A DNA stretch of 22,613 nucleotides, from positions 1-22,613 of the forward strand of contig SLOS01000148.1 in the NCBI GenBank assembly GCA_007132365.1, given 5' to 3'. This document shows positions 7,865 through 14,910 of the stretch, one piece after another (position 1 is the first letter of the stretch; every line of letters starts with the position of its first letter). This DNA comes from Bacteroidales bacterium. Its GTDB lineage: Bacteria > Bacteroidota > Bacteroidia > Bacteroidales > PUMT01. The position numbers were made by a program, and so were the translations under genes. The notes beneath the pieces were generated by a model, which did not search any database, was not told where the DNA came from, and saw only the letters and a list, made by a program, of their open reading frames with translations.

Positions 7865-8704
7865 ATGTTCAGAAATAAAGGTGATATAATTAAATGTGGA
7901 AAATCGGTATTCCTGCTGTTGGGGGCATATTCTTTCTTGTTTGTCGGGTGTAAGGTTTTACCACCTGTGGATACCAGGATAAGACAGTATAAAGGAATGG
8001 AAATATATGACGAGATTATGTTGAGGAATCATGGAATTAAAACATACTCTGCCGGAAGGGTTTTGATTAATATTGTTGATGATGACCAGGTTCTGAATAT
8101 GCGGGGTGCTGTAAGAATAAATAAGGATTCCGTTATTATGATCAGTGTCTCTGCTTTTGCCGGGATTGAAGCGGCAAGGATAAAGTTAACCAGTGATAGT
8201 GTTAAGATAATTGACCGGATTAATAATATTTATTTTGCCGGATCCTATGAGGATTCCGGCAGGTTTTTGCCATTGCCTGTAAGTTTTAATTTTGTTCAGG
8301 GCTTTTTCTTCGCATCAGCAATTAATTTTATTGATGAGTTTGAATATTTGAGCGAAGATGAGAGGATATATAATTTTGAAAATGAACTGCTAACAGTGCA
8401 GATTAAGACAAACTTTTTTTCCGGTGTAAAAATGAATTATGATCTGGCAAGGATTTCATTAGATCCTGATTTTATGGTGCGCAACATTGATTTATTATCT
8501 GGAGATAAGAAAATGTATGCCAGCTTGAATTACGGGTCATATAATGTGTATGACGGGTTTTCCTTACCAGAAAGTATTGAAATGTATTATTTATCGCATA
8601 ACCTGCCGATGAAAGCTACATTGAGGATTGGGAGGATCGAGCTTAACAGGGATCTTACATTTCCTTTTTCTGTTCCTGAAAGATATAGAAGAATTGAAAA
8701 TTAA
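7865..8704 (+). CDS. DUF4292-family lipoprotein (LolB/LolA-like fold suspected)
   Basis: A 279-residue protein with a lipoprotein-type N-terminus (hydrophobic FLLLGAYSFLF followed by VGCKVLPP, C29 as lipidation site). The body matches the Bacteroidota DUF4292 pattern: an N-terminal helix (KGMEIYDEIMLRN), then many short beta strands such as TYSAGRVLINI, NMRGAVRINKDSVIMISVSAFAGIEAARIKLTSDSVKII and the C-terminal MKATLRIGRIELNRDLTFPFSVPERY. The strand pattern around NMRGAVRINKDSVIMISV recalls lipid-carrier folds of the LolA/LolB type, hence the idea of a lipoprotein-handling role, which is inference only. It starts 58 bp after the TPR gene and is followed after 5 bp by the EnvC-like gene, so co-expression is very likely. 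Confidence 0.85.
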   Translation: MFRNKGDIIKCGKSVFLLLGAYSFLFVGCKVLPPVDTRIRQYKGMEIYDEIMLRNHGIKTYSAGRVLINIVDDDQVLNMRGAVRINKDSVIMISVSAFAGIEAARIKLTSDSVKIIDRINNIYFAGSYEDSGRFLPLPVSFNFVQGFFFASAINFIDEFEYLSEDERIYNFENELLTVQIKTNFFSGVKMNYDLARISLDPDFMVRNIDLLSGDKKMYASLNYGSYNVYDGFSLPESIEMYYLSHNLPMKATLRIGRIELNRDLTFPFSVPERYRRIEN

Positions 8705-8709
8705 AAGGC

Positions 8710-9903
8710 ATGGGTAGATTCTCTCAAATATTTGTGATGTTACTTGTTCTGTTTTCATTTCAGGCAAGCGGACAGACAAAAGATGAGCTTGAACGACAAA
8801 GGAGGGAAACCCAGCAGATTATTGAAAACACCACGAGACTTCTTCAGCAGGCAAGTGTTAGCCGGCAAAGTGGCCTTGAAAGACTTAATATCGTGAACAG
8901 GCGGTTGCAACTGCGCCAAAACCTTTTGGCCACTATTGAAGCTGAAATTGTGTACATAGATGATTCTGTTTTAAAGAATGAAAGAAGGATCAGGGAGCTG
9001 GAAAAACAACTTGCTGAAGCCAGAGAGTCATACGCACATCTCATCAGGGTGGCATACCGGCACAGGTTTGCGCATCAGCGAGTAATGTTTGTTTTATCGG
9101 CTGAAGATTTTAATCAGGCGTACCGTCGGCTTAAATATCTTCAGCAATATGGCCAGTCAAGGCAAAAACAGATAAGCAGCATACAGTCATTAACAGCTGA
9201 TATTGTTTTACAAATTGAGGATTTGGAAAGGAACAGACAGGAACAGCTGTCACTTTTACAACAAAAACGGCGCGAAACAAATGTACTTAACAGGGAAAGG
9301 GATCAGCAGGACTCTATTGTCCAGGATCTGAGACGTAAGGAGGCGCAATTAAGGGAAGAGCTTGTCAGGCAGGAAAAGGTTGCTAAGGCGTTACAGGATG
9401 CTATAGAGGAGTTGTTAAGAGAAGAAGCGCGCGTTGCCGCTGAAAGGCGGATATATGAATTGACACCCGAGGAAAGGATTATTTCAGATCAGTTTCAGAA
9501 GAATAAGGGAGGATTGCCCTGGCCAATTGAACGGGGGGTTGTTACAGGATTTTTCGGCGAGCATCCGCACCCCGTATTGAGAGGCATAAAAATACAAAAT
9601 AATGGAATTGATATTAGTACCGTCGAAAACGCAGAGGTTATGGTCTTGTTTGACGGTGTTGTGAGGCAGGTCCGTTATGTTCCTGGCTCAAATAATGTTG
9701 TGCTTGTAAGGCATGGAAATTATCTGACAGTTTACGCCAATTTGTCCCACGTCTATGTCCGTGCGGGTGACCAGGTTGAAAGAAGACAATTGATCGGCAG
9801 GGTTTTTACTGATAGTGATGATTCAGAAAACAGTTTATTGCATCTGGAAATTTGGGAGGAGAACCAGAAACTTGACCCCATGTTATGGCTTAGCAGACAG
9901 TGA
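8710..9903 (+). CDS. EnvC-like murein hydrolase activator with degenerate LytM (M23) domain
   Basis: A 397-residue secreted protein. Residues 1-21 look like a Sec signal peptide ending ASG-Q. Residues 23-250 form a long coiled coil rich in Arg, Glu and Gln, containing the AYRHRFAHQRVMFVLSAEDFNQAYRRLKYL stretch typical of the EnvC/NlpD-like regulatory helices. The C-terminus (about 272-397) is a LytM/M23 domain, but its active site is broken: the zinc ligand His of HxGxD is Asn297 (D301 kept), the catalytic YxHL His is Asn344, and the first His of HxH is Leu376 (H378 kept). That is the hallmark of EnvC-type proteins, which do not cut peptidoglycan themselves but switch on periplasmic amidases during septum splitting. 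The partner amidase is not in this window. Last gene of the flippase-dut-TPR-DUF4292 run, 5 bp after DUF4292. Confidence 0.9.
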   Translation: MGRFSQIFVMLLVLFSFQASGQTKDELERQRRETQQIIENTTRLLQQASVSRQSGLERLNIVNRRLQLRQNLLATIEAEIVYIDDSVLKNERRIRELEKQLAEARESYAHLIRVAYRHRFAHQRVMFVLSAEDFNQAYRRLKYLQQYGQSRQKQISSIQSLTADIVLQIEDLERNRQEQLSLLQQKRRETNVLNRERDQQDSIVQDLRRKEAQLREELVRQEKVAKALQDAIEELLREEARVAAERRIYELTPEERIISDQFQKNKGGLPWPIERGVVTGFFGEHPHPVLRGIKIQNNGIDISTVENAEVMVLFDGVVRQVRYVPGSNNVVLVRHGNYLTVYANLSHVYVRAGDQVERRQLIGRVFTDSDDSENSLLHLEIWEENQKLDPMLWLSRQ

Positions 9904-10211
9904 TGAACTTAAAATTTACATTTCAGTTCTCATTGAGATAATATTTACTTTCTTTTTATCTCCTTATTTATCAACACTTATATTGGGAAAAAAATCATAG
10001 AGATTTTGTAACCATTTTACCGTTTATCAAGTATAAAACAATTGACTGTTGTCGGTATTTTGTTGATTGATATTTTTTTTTATGTTTAATATATATTCAA
10101 GCGATTGATATAGAGTTAGTTAAAAAAGTGAGTCGCTGTAATTTTGGTATTGTAAATGGTAATTTTAAATATAGCTGTATTTAAGATTATTGATACAGAC
10201 ATTTCATTTAA
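9904..10211. other. 308-bp AT-rich intergenic region upstream of the RsbW-like gene
   Basis: No convincing gene or RNA is seen. The first part should hold the end of the EnvC transcript, but I find no good hairpin plus T-tract. A possible promoter for the next gene is TTTG at 10059-10062, 18 bp, then TATGTTTA at 10081-10088 (7/8 match to TAnnTTTG), which would give a leader of about 110 nt. Short poly-T runs and ATATAT make chance matches likely. Confidence 0.3.
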
Positions 10212-10607
10212 ATGGAAAAAATAATCAATATTTCTTCAAAGATTGAGAATCTTAGAGAGGTAGAAAGAGTTATAGATGAAATATCAGCAGAATATGATCT
10301 GGGTTCGGAAGTATATGGAAATATTTTGATTGCATCACTTGAGGCTGTTAATAATGCAATTTCTCACGGGAATAATCTCAACCCTGAAAAGGATGTCGAG
10401 ATTATTATCAAAATTACCAAAGGGTTGCTTAAAATTATAACTAAAGATGAGGGTCCCGGATTTGATTACAATAATGTACCTGATCCAACGGCCCCTGAAA
10501 ATATTGAAAGAGTAAACGGACGTGGAATTTTTTTGATGAAGCAACTTTCGGATGGATTAACATTTCATGAGGAGGGACGTGTTTCCGAAATGATATTTAA
10601 TATCTGA
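10212..10607 (+). CDS. RsbW/SpoIIAB-like serine-protein kinase or anti-sigma ATPase (HATPase_c_2)
   Basis: A 131-residue single-domain GHKL ATPase. The N-box is EAVNNAISHGN (44-54), the G1 box is DEGPGFD (79-85) and the G2 box is NGRGIFLMK (102-110). Proteins of this size and type (RsbW, SpoIIAB, RsbT-like) bind a sigma factor or phosphorylate a STAS-domain antagonist. No sigma factor or STAS protein is encoded nearby, so a partner cannot be named. The stop is followed after only 3 bases by the ybeY start, which indicates tight co-transcription and possibly translational coupling with an rRNA-maturation enzyme. In my recollection this ATPase-ybeY-mnmG order recurs in Bacteroidota. Confidence 0.9.
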   Translation: MEKIINISSKIENLREVERVIDEISAEYDLGSEVYGNILIASLEAVNNAISHGNNLNPEKDVEIIIKITKGLLKIITKDEGPGFDYNNVPDPTAPENIERVNGRGIFLMKQLSDGLTFHEEGRVSEMIFNI

Positions 10608-10610
10608 AAA

Positions 10611-11024
10611 TTGGCCATATCCCAAACTTCAATTGATATCCGCTTTACCTACAGGAATTTTACCTCACTTAAAAGTTGGTTAACAGGAATTATCGAAAAG
10701 CATAAACTACAGGGAGGAGCAATTGCAATAGTTTTTGTTTCGGATGATTATCTTTTATCGGTGAACCGTGATTTTCTTAATCATGACTACTATACCGATG
10801 TGCTGACTTTTGATTACTCCGGTTTTAAAACTGTAAATGGTGATATACTGGTTAGTATTGAAAGGGTTAAAGATAATGCGATTAAGTACAACGTTGAATT
10901 CAACCGGGAACTGGACCGTGTTATTTTGCATGGAATGCTTCATCTCCTTGGTTATGATGACTCGTCAGCTGAGAGCATGCAAATGATGAGAAGGATTGAA
11001 GACACTTACCTTGAAGATAGATAG
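10611..11024 (+). CDS. ybeY: Endoribonuclease YbeY (rRNA maturation/quality control)
   Basis: YbeY is a metal-dependent RNase involved in 16S rRNA 3' end maturation and ribosome quality control. The 137-residue frame carries the family landmarks VNRDFLNHDYYTDVLTFDY (51-69), GDILVSIERV (77-86) and the metal motif HGMLHLLGYDD (107-117). Canonical YbeY has H-x3-H-x5-H; here the first two ligands are H107 and H111 but the third position is D117. Asp at this place seems common in Bacteroidota and can still bind metal. The start is TTG at 10611, giving MAIS, which resembles the MAI start I recall from Bacteroides YbeY; no in-frame ATG lies before the conserved region. It follows the RsbW-like gene by 3 bp. 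A 261-bp gap with a strong promoter candidate separates it from mnmG. Confidence 0.93.
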   Translation: MAISQTSIDIRFTYRNFTSLKSWLTGIIEKHKLQGGAIAIVFVSDDYLLSVNRDFLNHDYYTDVLTFDYSGFKTVNGDILVSIERVKDNAIKYNVEFNRELDRVILHGMLHLLGYDDSSAESMQMMRRIEDTYLEDR

Positions 11025-11204
11025 ACTGTTATTTTGACTTACAGGAGGAACCGCTTCGCTTTAACTTATATTATTTACGGTATTCAGATTAAGTATCATT
11101 TATGTTATTGAGTCATGGTTTGGAAACAATGCTTTTCAATCCGTTGAATCCTCATGCAATGTTATTCTTCTTTGATCTGTAGTTAACTGATGAGGATTTC
11201 CGAC

Positions 11205-11252
11205 GAAATTTTTTTCATTCGTCCATGTGTAATTTTAAATGAAAAAAATTTC
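11205..11252. repeat. Long-armed inverted repeat upstream of mnmG (possible second operator)
   Basis: Positions 11205-11219 (GAAATTTTTTTCATT) and 11238-11252 (its exact reverse complement) are 15-bp arms separated by 18 bp. The right arm is part of the dyad inside the mnmG promoter; the left arm lies upstream of the -33 position. This looks like two oppositely oriented binding sites for one protein. A related left half-site (AATTTTTTCAT, 20160-20170) lies at nearly the same distance upstream of the second copy of the promoter repeat. Confidence 0.55.
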
Positions 11253-11263
11253 ATCTACATTTG
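11226..11263 (+). repeat. 38-bp direct repeat, copy 1 (upstream of mnmG)
   Basis: This 38-bp sequence is identical, base for base, to 20179-20216. It begins TGTGTAATTTT and ends CATCTACATTTG. Flanking bases differ at once on the right (taggtt versus agaagc), so the identity is confined to a promoter-sized unit. Perfect conservation of a non-coding block of this length across about 9 kb is not expected by chance. Confidence 0.95.
11233..11263 (+). promoter_or_regulatory. mnmG promoter with embedded dyad
   Basis: A TTTT at 11233-11236 stands in the -33 position, followed by exactly 19 bp and TACATTTG (11256-11263), an exact match to the Bacteroidota -7 element TAnnTTTG. Transcription would start near 11269, about 16 nt before the mnmG ATG. 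The spacer holds the dyad ATGAAA-AAAA-TTTCAT (11239-11254), placed where a bound protein would block or remodel sigma-factor contact. The promoter reading rests on consensus matching plus the exact second copy of the element. Confidence 0.7.
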
Positions 11264-11285
11264 TAGGTTTTGCTTTTAAATTCAA

Positions 11286-13163
11286 ATGAAAGAATTTAAA
11301 TACGATGTTATAGTAGTAGGAGGTGGGCATGCTGGTTGTGAGGCAGCTGCATCTGCTGCTAACATGGGTAGCCGTGTTATGCTTATAACTATGGATATGA
11401 GCAAGATAGCACAGATGAGCTGCAACCCGGCCATTGGCGGGATCGCAAAAGGTCAGATAGTCAGAGAGATAGATGCGCTTGGGGGTTACACGGGAATTGT
11501 TACTGATAGAAGTATGATCCAGTTCCGGATGCTGAACAGAAGCAAAGGACCGGCAATGTGGAGCCCGCGGGCACAGTGTGACAGAATGCTGTTTTCATCA
11601 TCATGGCGAATGATTCTTGAGTCGCAGCGAAATATTGATTTCTGGCAGGATTTAGTAACTGGGCTGATTATTAAAAGGAAAAGGGTTATAGGTGTCAGGA
11701 CAAAAGTAGGGAAAGAGATTTTTGGAAGATCTGTTATATTGACAAACGGCACTTTTTTTAATGGAATAATACATATTGGTAAAGTTAAAATTACGGGAGG
11801 CAGGGCTGCAGAACCTTCTTCAACCGGTATAAGTGAACAGCTGGTTGATTCGGGGTTTAAGACTGGCAGGATGAAAACCGGAACTCCTCCCCGGATTGAT
11901 GGCAGGTCTGTTGATTTTACCAGGACCATGAGGCAGGATGGTGATCCTGACCCCGGGAAATTTTCCTATTTGAATCATGAATACAGGGTCCGGGATCAGA
12001 TGCCCTGTTTTATAACATACACAAATAAAGAGGTTCATGATGTTTTATCAGATGGTTTCAGTGACAGTCCCCTTTTCACCGGGAGGATAAAGGGTGTTGG
12101 ACCACGCTATTGTCCAAGCATAGAAGACAAGATTGTCACTTTTTCTGATAAGGATCGTCATCAGCTTTTTCTTGAACCTGAAGGACGTGATACTGTTGAG
12201 TACTATTTAAATGGTTTTTCATCATCACTGGATCAGGAGATACAGGTTAAGGCACTCAAACTTGTTCCGGGTTTGGAAAATGTAAGGATTTTCAGACCTG
12301 GATACGCAATTGAATACGATTATTTCCCACCCACACAGCTTAAGTATACGCTTGAAACACAGTTTATTGAAAATTTATACTTCGCAGGGCAGATTAATGG
12401 TACCACTGGTTATGAGGAAGCTGCAGCACAGGGTCTGATAGCAGGGATTAACTCACATTTGAAAAATAATGGGCAGCCGGAATTTATTCTGGGAAGGGAT
12501 GATGCCTATATAGGTGTTCTTATTGATGATCTTATTTTAAAGGGAGTCGATGAACCATATAGAATGTTTACATCAAGGGCTGAATTCAGGTTGCTCTTGA
12601 GACAGGACAACGCTGACGAGAGGCTGACCATGAGATCAAATAATATCGGACTGGCTTCTGGTGAGAGAATTTCATTATTTAATTCTAAATCAGCAAAAGT
12701 TAAAGATGTTACACAATTTTTATTTAGTCACAGTGTATCCCCTGAATCAGTAAACCCTTTTTTGGAGCATAAGAGCAGCTCACCAATAAGACAGAAAGTT
12801 AAACTTTATGAAATACTATTGCGACCCCAGGTTTCAATTCATGATCTTGTAGATGTTATTTCGGAGTTTCGTTCCATTTGTTCTCCTTTGGATAATTTGA
12901 TTATTGAAGTACTTGAAAGTGTCGAAATAAATTTTAAATACAAGGGTTATCTTGAGAGGGAAAGGATTATTGCAGATAAGATAAAAAGACTGGAAAAAAT
13001 TGAAATAAATCCCGATTATGATTATGATAACCTAAAATCAATATCTACGGAGGGTCGTCAAAAATTAAAGAAGTTCAGACCCTCAACTCTTGGTCAGGCT
13101 TCCAGGATTAGTGGTGTGTCCCCTTCTGATATAAGTGTATTGCTTATTCATATGGGACGATAA
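11286..13163 (+). CDS. mnmG: tRNA uridine-5-carboxymethylaminomethyl modification enzyme MnmG (GidA)
   Basis: MnmG works with MnmE to install the carboxymethylaminomethyl group on wobble U34 of several tRNAs, using FAD, NADH and a folate-derived carbon in the cytoplasm. The 625-residue protein begins with a Rossmann FAD site, VIVVGGGHAGCEAA (8-21), followed by MSCNPAIGGIAKGQIVREIDALGG, which holds a conserved catalytic-type cysteine. GRMKTGTPPRIDGRS and GPRYCPSIEDK (second cysteine) are diagnostic. TGYEEAAAQGLIAG is the second FAD-contact region, and the C-terminal helical domain ends in RPSTLGQASRISGVSPSDISVLLIHMGR, typical for tRNA/MnmE binding. Length matches the family (about 620-630). 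It has its own promoter inside the repeated 38-bp element. Two parS-like palindromes follow directly; in many bacteria gidA lies near oriC, which fits. Confidence 0.98.
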   Translation: MKEFKYDVIVVGGGHAGCEAAASAANMGSRVMLITMDMSKIAQMSCNPAIGGIAKGQIVREIDALGGYTGIVTDRSMIQFRMLNRSKGPAMWSPRAQCDRMLFSSSWRMILESQRNIDFWQDLVTGLIIKRKRVIGVRTKVGKEIFGRSVILTNGTFFNGIIHIGKVKITGGRAAEPSSTGISEQLVDSGFKTGRMKTGTPPRIDGRSVDFTRTMRQDGDPDPGKFSYLNHEYRVRDQMPCFITYTNKEVHDVLSDGFSDSPLFTGRIKGVGPRYCPSIEDKIVTFSDKDRHQLFLEPEGRDTVEYYLNGFSSSLDQEIQVKALKLVPGLENVRIFRPGYAIEYDYFPPTQLKYTLETQFIENLYFAGQINGTTGYEEAAAQGLIAGINSHLKNNGQPEFILGRDDAYIGVLIDDLILKGVDEPYRMFTSRAEFRLLLRQDNADERLTMRSNNIGLASGERISLFNSKSAKVKDVTQFLFSHSVSPESVNPFLEHKSSSPIRQKVKLYEILLRPQVSIHDLVDVISEFRSICSPLDNLIIEVLESVEINFKYKGYLERERIIADKIKRLEKIEINPDYDYDNLKSISTEGRQKLKKFRPSTLGQASRISGVSPSDISVLLIHMGR

Positions 13164-13168
13164 AGAAA

Positions 13169-13188
13169 ATTGTTCCACGTGGAACAAT
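13169..13188. other. parS-like ParB-binding palindrome, site 1
   Basis: A perfect 20-bp palindrome, ATTGTTCCACGTGGAACAAT, 5 bp after the mnmG stop. The core TGTTCCACGTGGAACA (13171-13186) fits the widely conserved chromosomal parS pattern TGTTnCACGTGnAACA, with all of the CACGTG centre and GTT/AAC flanks intact. ParB (Spo0J) binds such sites and spreads to organise origin segregation. The palindrome has no loop or T-tract and so is not a terminator. Confidence 0.78.
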
Positions 13189-13218
13189 CAGTTGCCTGTT
13201 ACAAAGTTTATAAAGTGT

Positions 13219-13242
13219 AAATTGTTCCACGTGGAACAATTT
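13219..13242. other. parS-like ParB-binding palindrome, site 2
   Basis: A second copy with the same 20-bp palindrome at 13221-13240, extended by two further complementary base pairs on each side to 24 bp. The centre is 52 bp from that of site 1, close to five helical turns, so both sites face the same side of the DNA. It lies 24 bp before the ade start codon. The pair is the only parS-like sequence seen in the window. Confidence 0.78.
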
Positions 13243-13265
13243 TGTTGATTTAATTATTTGAATTG

Positions 13266-14894
13266 ATGCGATCTGTTATTAAAGGGAACGTTGTTGATGC
13301 TTTTAGAAACAGGATTTTCCCTGCTGAAATTGAATTTTCAGATGGAAAGATTAAGCAAATAGTTGAGGTCAGTGAAAAATTTCCCTGTTACATTCTGCCA
13401 GGATTTATAGATTCGCATATACATATTGAAAGTTCGATGCTTGCACCGGCAGGCTTTGCCAGATTTGCTGTAAGGCATGGCACGGTTGCTGTTCTTGCCG
13501 ATCCTCATGAAATTGCCAATGTTGCTGGCCTGGACGGGATTGACTATATGATAGAAAATGGGGAAACCGTCCCCTTGAAATATTTCTTTGGAGCTCCTTC
13601 CTGTGTTCCTGCTACAGAGTTTGAAAGCTCGGGTGCCCGACTTGATTCAATGGATGTCAGGAATCTTTTAAAGAGGGGTGATATTTATTTTCTGTCTGAA
13701 ATGATGAATTTCCCGGGGGTGATAAATGGAGATGATAGCGTAATTAAAAAAATTATTGCTGCACATGAACTAAATAAACCTGTAGATGGACATGCTCCGG
13801 GATTGACCGGCCAGAATCTCATAAAATACATCAGTGCAGGGATAACTACAGATCATGAATGCGTTACAATGCAGGAAGCGGTTGAGAAAATAGAGGCAGG
13901 GATGAAGATTCAGATCAGGGAGGGAAGTGCAGCTAGAAGTTTTGATCTTTTCTGTGGATTGATTGACAGGTTTCCTGATTCTGTAATGCTATGTTCAGAT
14001 GATATGCATCCGGATGATCTATTAGAGGGGCATATGAATAAAATGCTTGCGAGGGGGATGAAAAACGGCATAAACATTTATAATCTTGTCAGGGCCGCAA
14101 CTGTTAATCCTGCATTGCATTATAATCTTCCTGTAGGCTTACTCCGGGAAGGCGACTATGCAGATTTGGTCGTAGTTAAGGACCTTAACAATTTTGAGGT
14201 TTTGGAAACCTGTATAAATGGGAAAACGGTTTACCGGGAAGGAGAAGTTCTTTTTGAAGGAAAATATAAGAAATTTGAAAAAATTTTTCGTAGCAATTAC
14301 ATAAGGCCACAGGAAATTAAAATTATTGCCGCAGGCAGAAAAATCAGGATAATTGATGTCAGGGATGGTGAATTATACACAGGAGAAATAATAGATCATG
14401 CAACTATCAGAAATGGTTTTGCAGTTGCTGATCCTGAAAGGGATATTTGTAAAATTGTTGTAGTAAATAAATATCAGGATAATCAGGTATCTGCAGGATT
14501 CATTTCGGGTTTTGGTTTAATTAAAGGGGCAATTGCCGGTTCAGTTGCACATGATAGTCATAATATTATTGCAGTTGGGACAGATGACAATGAGATAGCT
14601 GACGCTGTAAACACTGTACTTGATATGGGTGGCGGGCTTAGTGCTGTTTCATCAGGAAAGAAATTGAAATTGCAGCTTGAAATTGCCGGGCTGATGACCA
14701 ATGAAGAAGGCGATTTAGTGGCACACAAGTACAAAGAACTTGATGAATATGCTAAAGAGCTGGGCTCCAGGCTAACAGCGCCCTTTATGACTTTGTCATT
14801 TATGTCATTACTGGTTATCCCTGAGTTGAAAATCGGTGACAGGGGACTGTTTGATGTGAATAAGTTTTCTTTTACATCATTGTTTGCTGAATAA
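13266..14894 (+). CDS. ade: Adenine deaminase (Ade, amidohydrolase type)
   Basis: Adenine deaminase converts adenine to hypoxanthine and ammonia for purine salvage. The 542-residue protein has the metal-site strand GFIDSHIHIESSML (46-59, H51 and H53), then RHGTVAVLADPHEIANVAG, the FLSEMMNFPGVI segment with its metal-bridging Glu, DGHAPGLTG, TDHEC and the SDDMHPDDLLEGHMNKM signature near the active site. The C-terminal region GAIAGSVAHDSHNIIAVGTDD is typical of the bacterial Ade family. I start it at the ATG at 13266; a TTG directly before it is in frame but adds only one codon. uvrC follows after 16 bp. Its position between mnmG and uvrC is where, as I recall, Bacteroides carries adenine phosphoribosyltransferase, so one adenine-salvage step may replace another. 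Confidence 0.96.
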   Translation: MRSVIKGNVVDAFRNRIFPAEIEFSDGKIKQIVEVSEKFPCYILPGFIDSHIHIESSMLAPAGFARFAVRHGTVAVLADPHEIANVAGLDGIDYMIENGETVPLKYFFGAPSCVPATEFESSGARLDSMDVRNLLKRGDIYFLSEMMNFPGVINGDDSVIKKIIAAHELNKPVDGHAPGLTGQNLIKYISAGITTDHECVTMQEAVEKIEAGMKIQIREGSAARSFDLFCGLIDRFPDSVMLCSDDMHPDDLLEGHMNKMLARGMKNGINIYNLVRAATVNPALHYNLPVGLLREGDYADLVVVKDLNNFEVLETCINGKTVYREGEVLFEGKYKKFEKIFRSNYIRPQEIKIIAAGRKIRIIDVRDGELYTGEIIDHATIRNGFAVADPERDICKIVVVNKYQDNQVSAGFISGFGLIKGAIAGSVAHDSHNIIAVGTDDNEIADAVNTVLDMGGGLSAVSSGKKLKLQLEIAGLMTNEEGDLVAHKYKELDEYAKELGSRLTAPFMTLSFMSLLVIPELKIGDRGLFDVNKFSFTSLFAE

Positions 14895-14910
14895 TTTTCC
14901 GGATTTTGCT

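Noticed and set aside
11043..11048. AGGAGG as a strong ribosome binding site after ybeY
   Set aside because: No start codon with a plausible frame lies 5-12 bases downstream, and genes here do not rely on strong Shine-Dalgarno sites.
11486..11929. A 147-codon minus-strand frame inside mnmG
   Set aside because: Antisense to the highly conserved MnmG FAD domain; no family resemblance.
14884..14910. TTG-initiated N-terminal extension of UvrC
   Set aside because: It overlaps the ade 3' end and adds nine residues not typical of UvrC; the ATG at 14911 is directly before the conserved GIY-YIG region.
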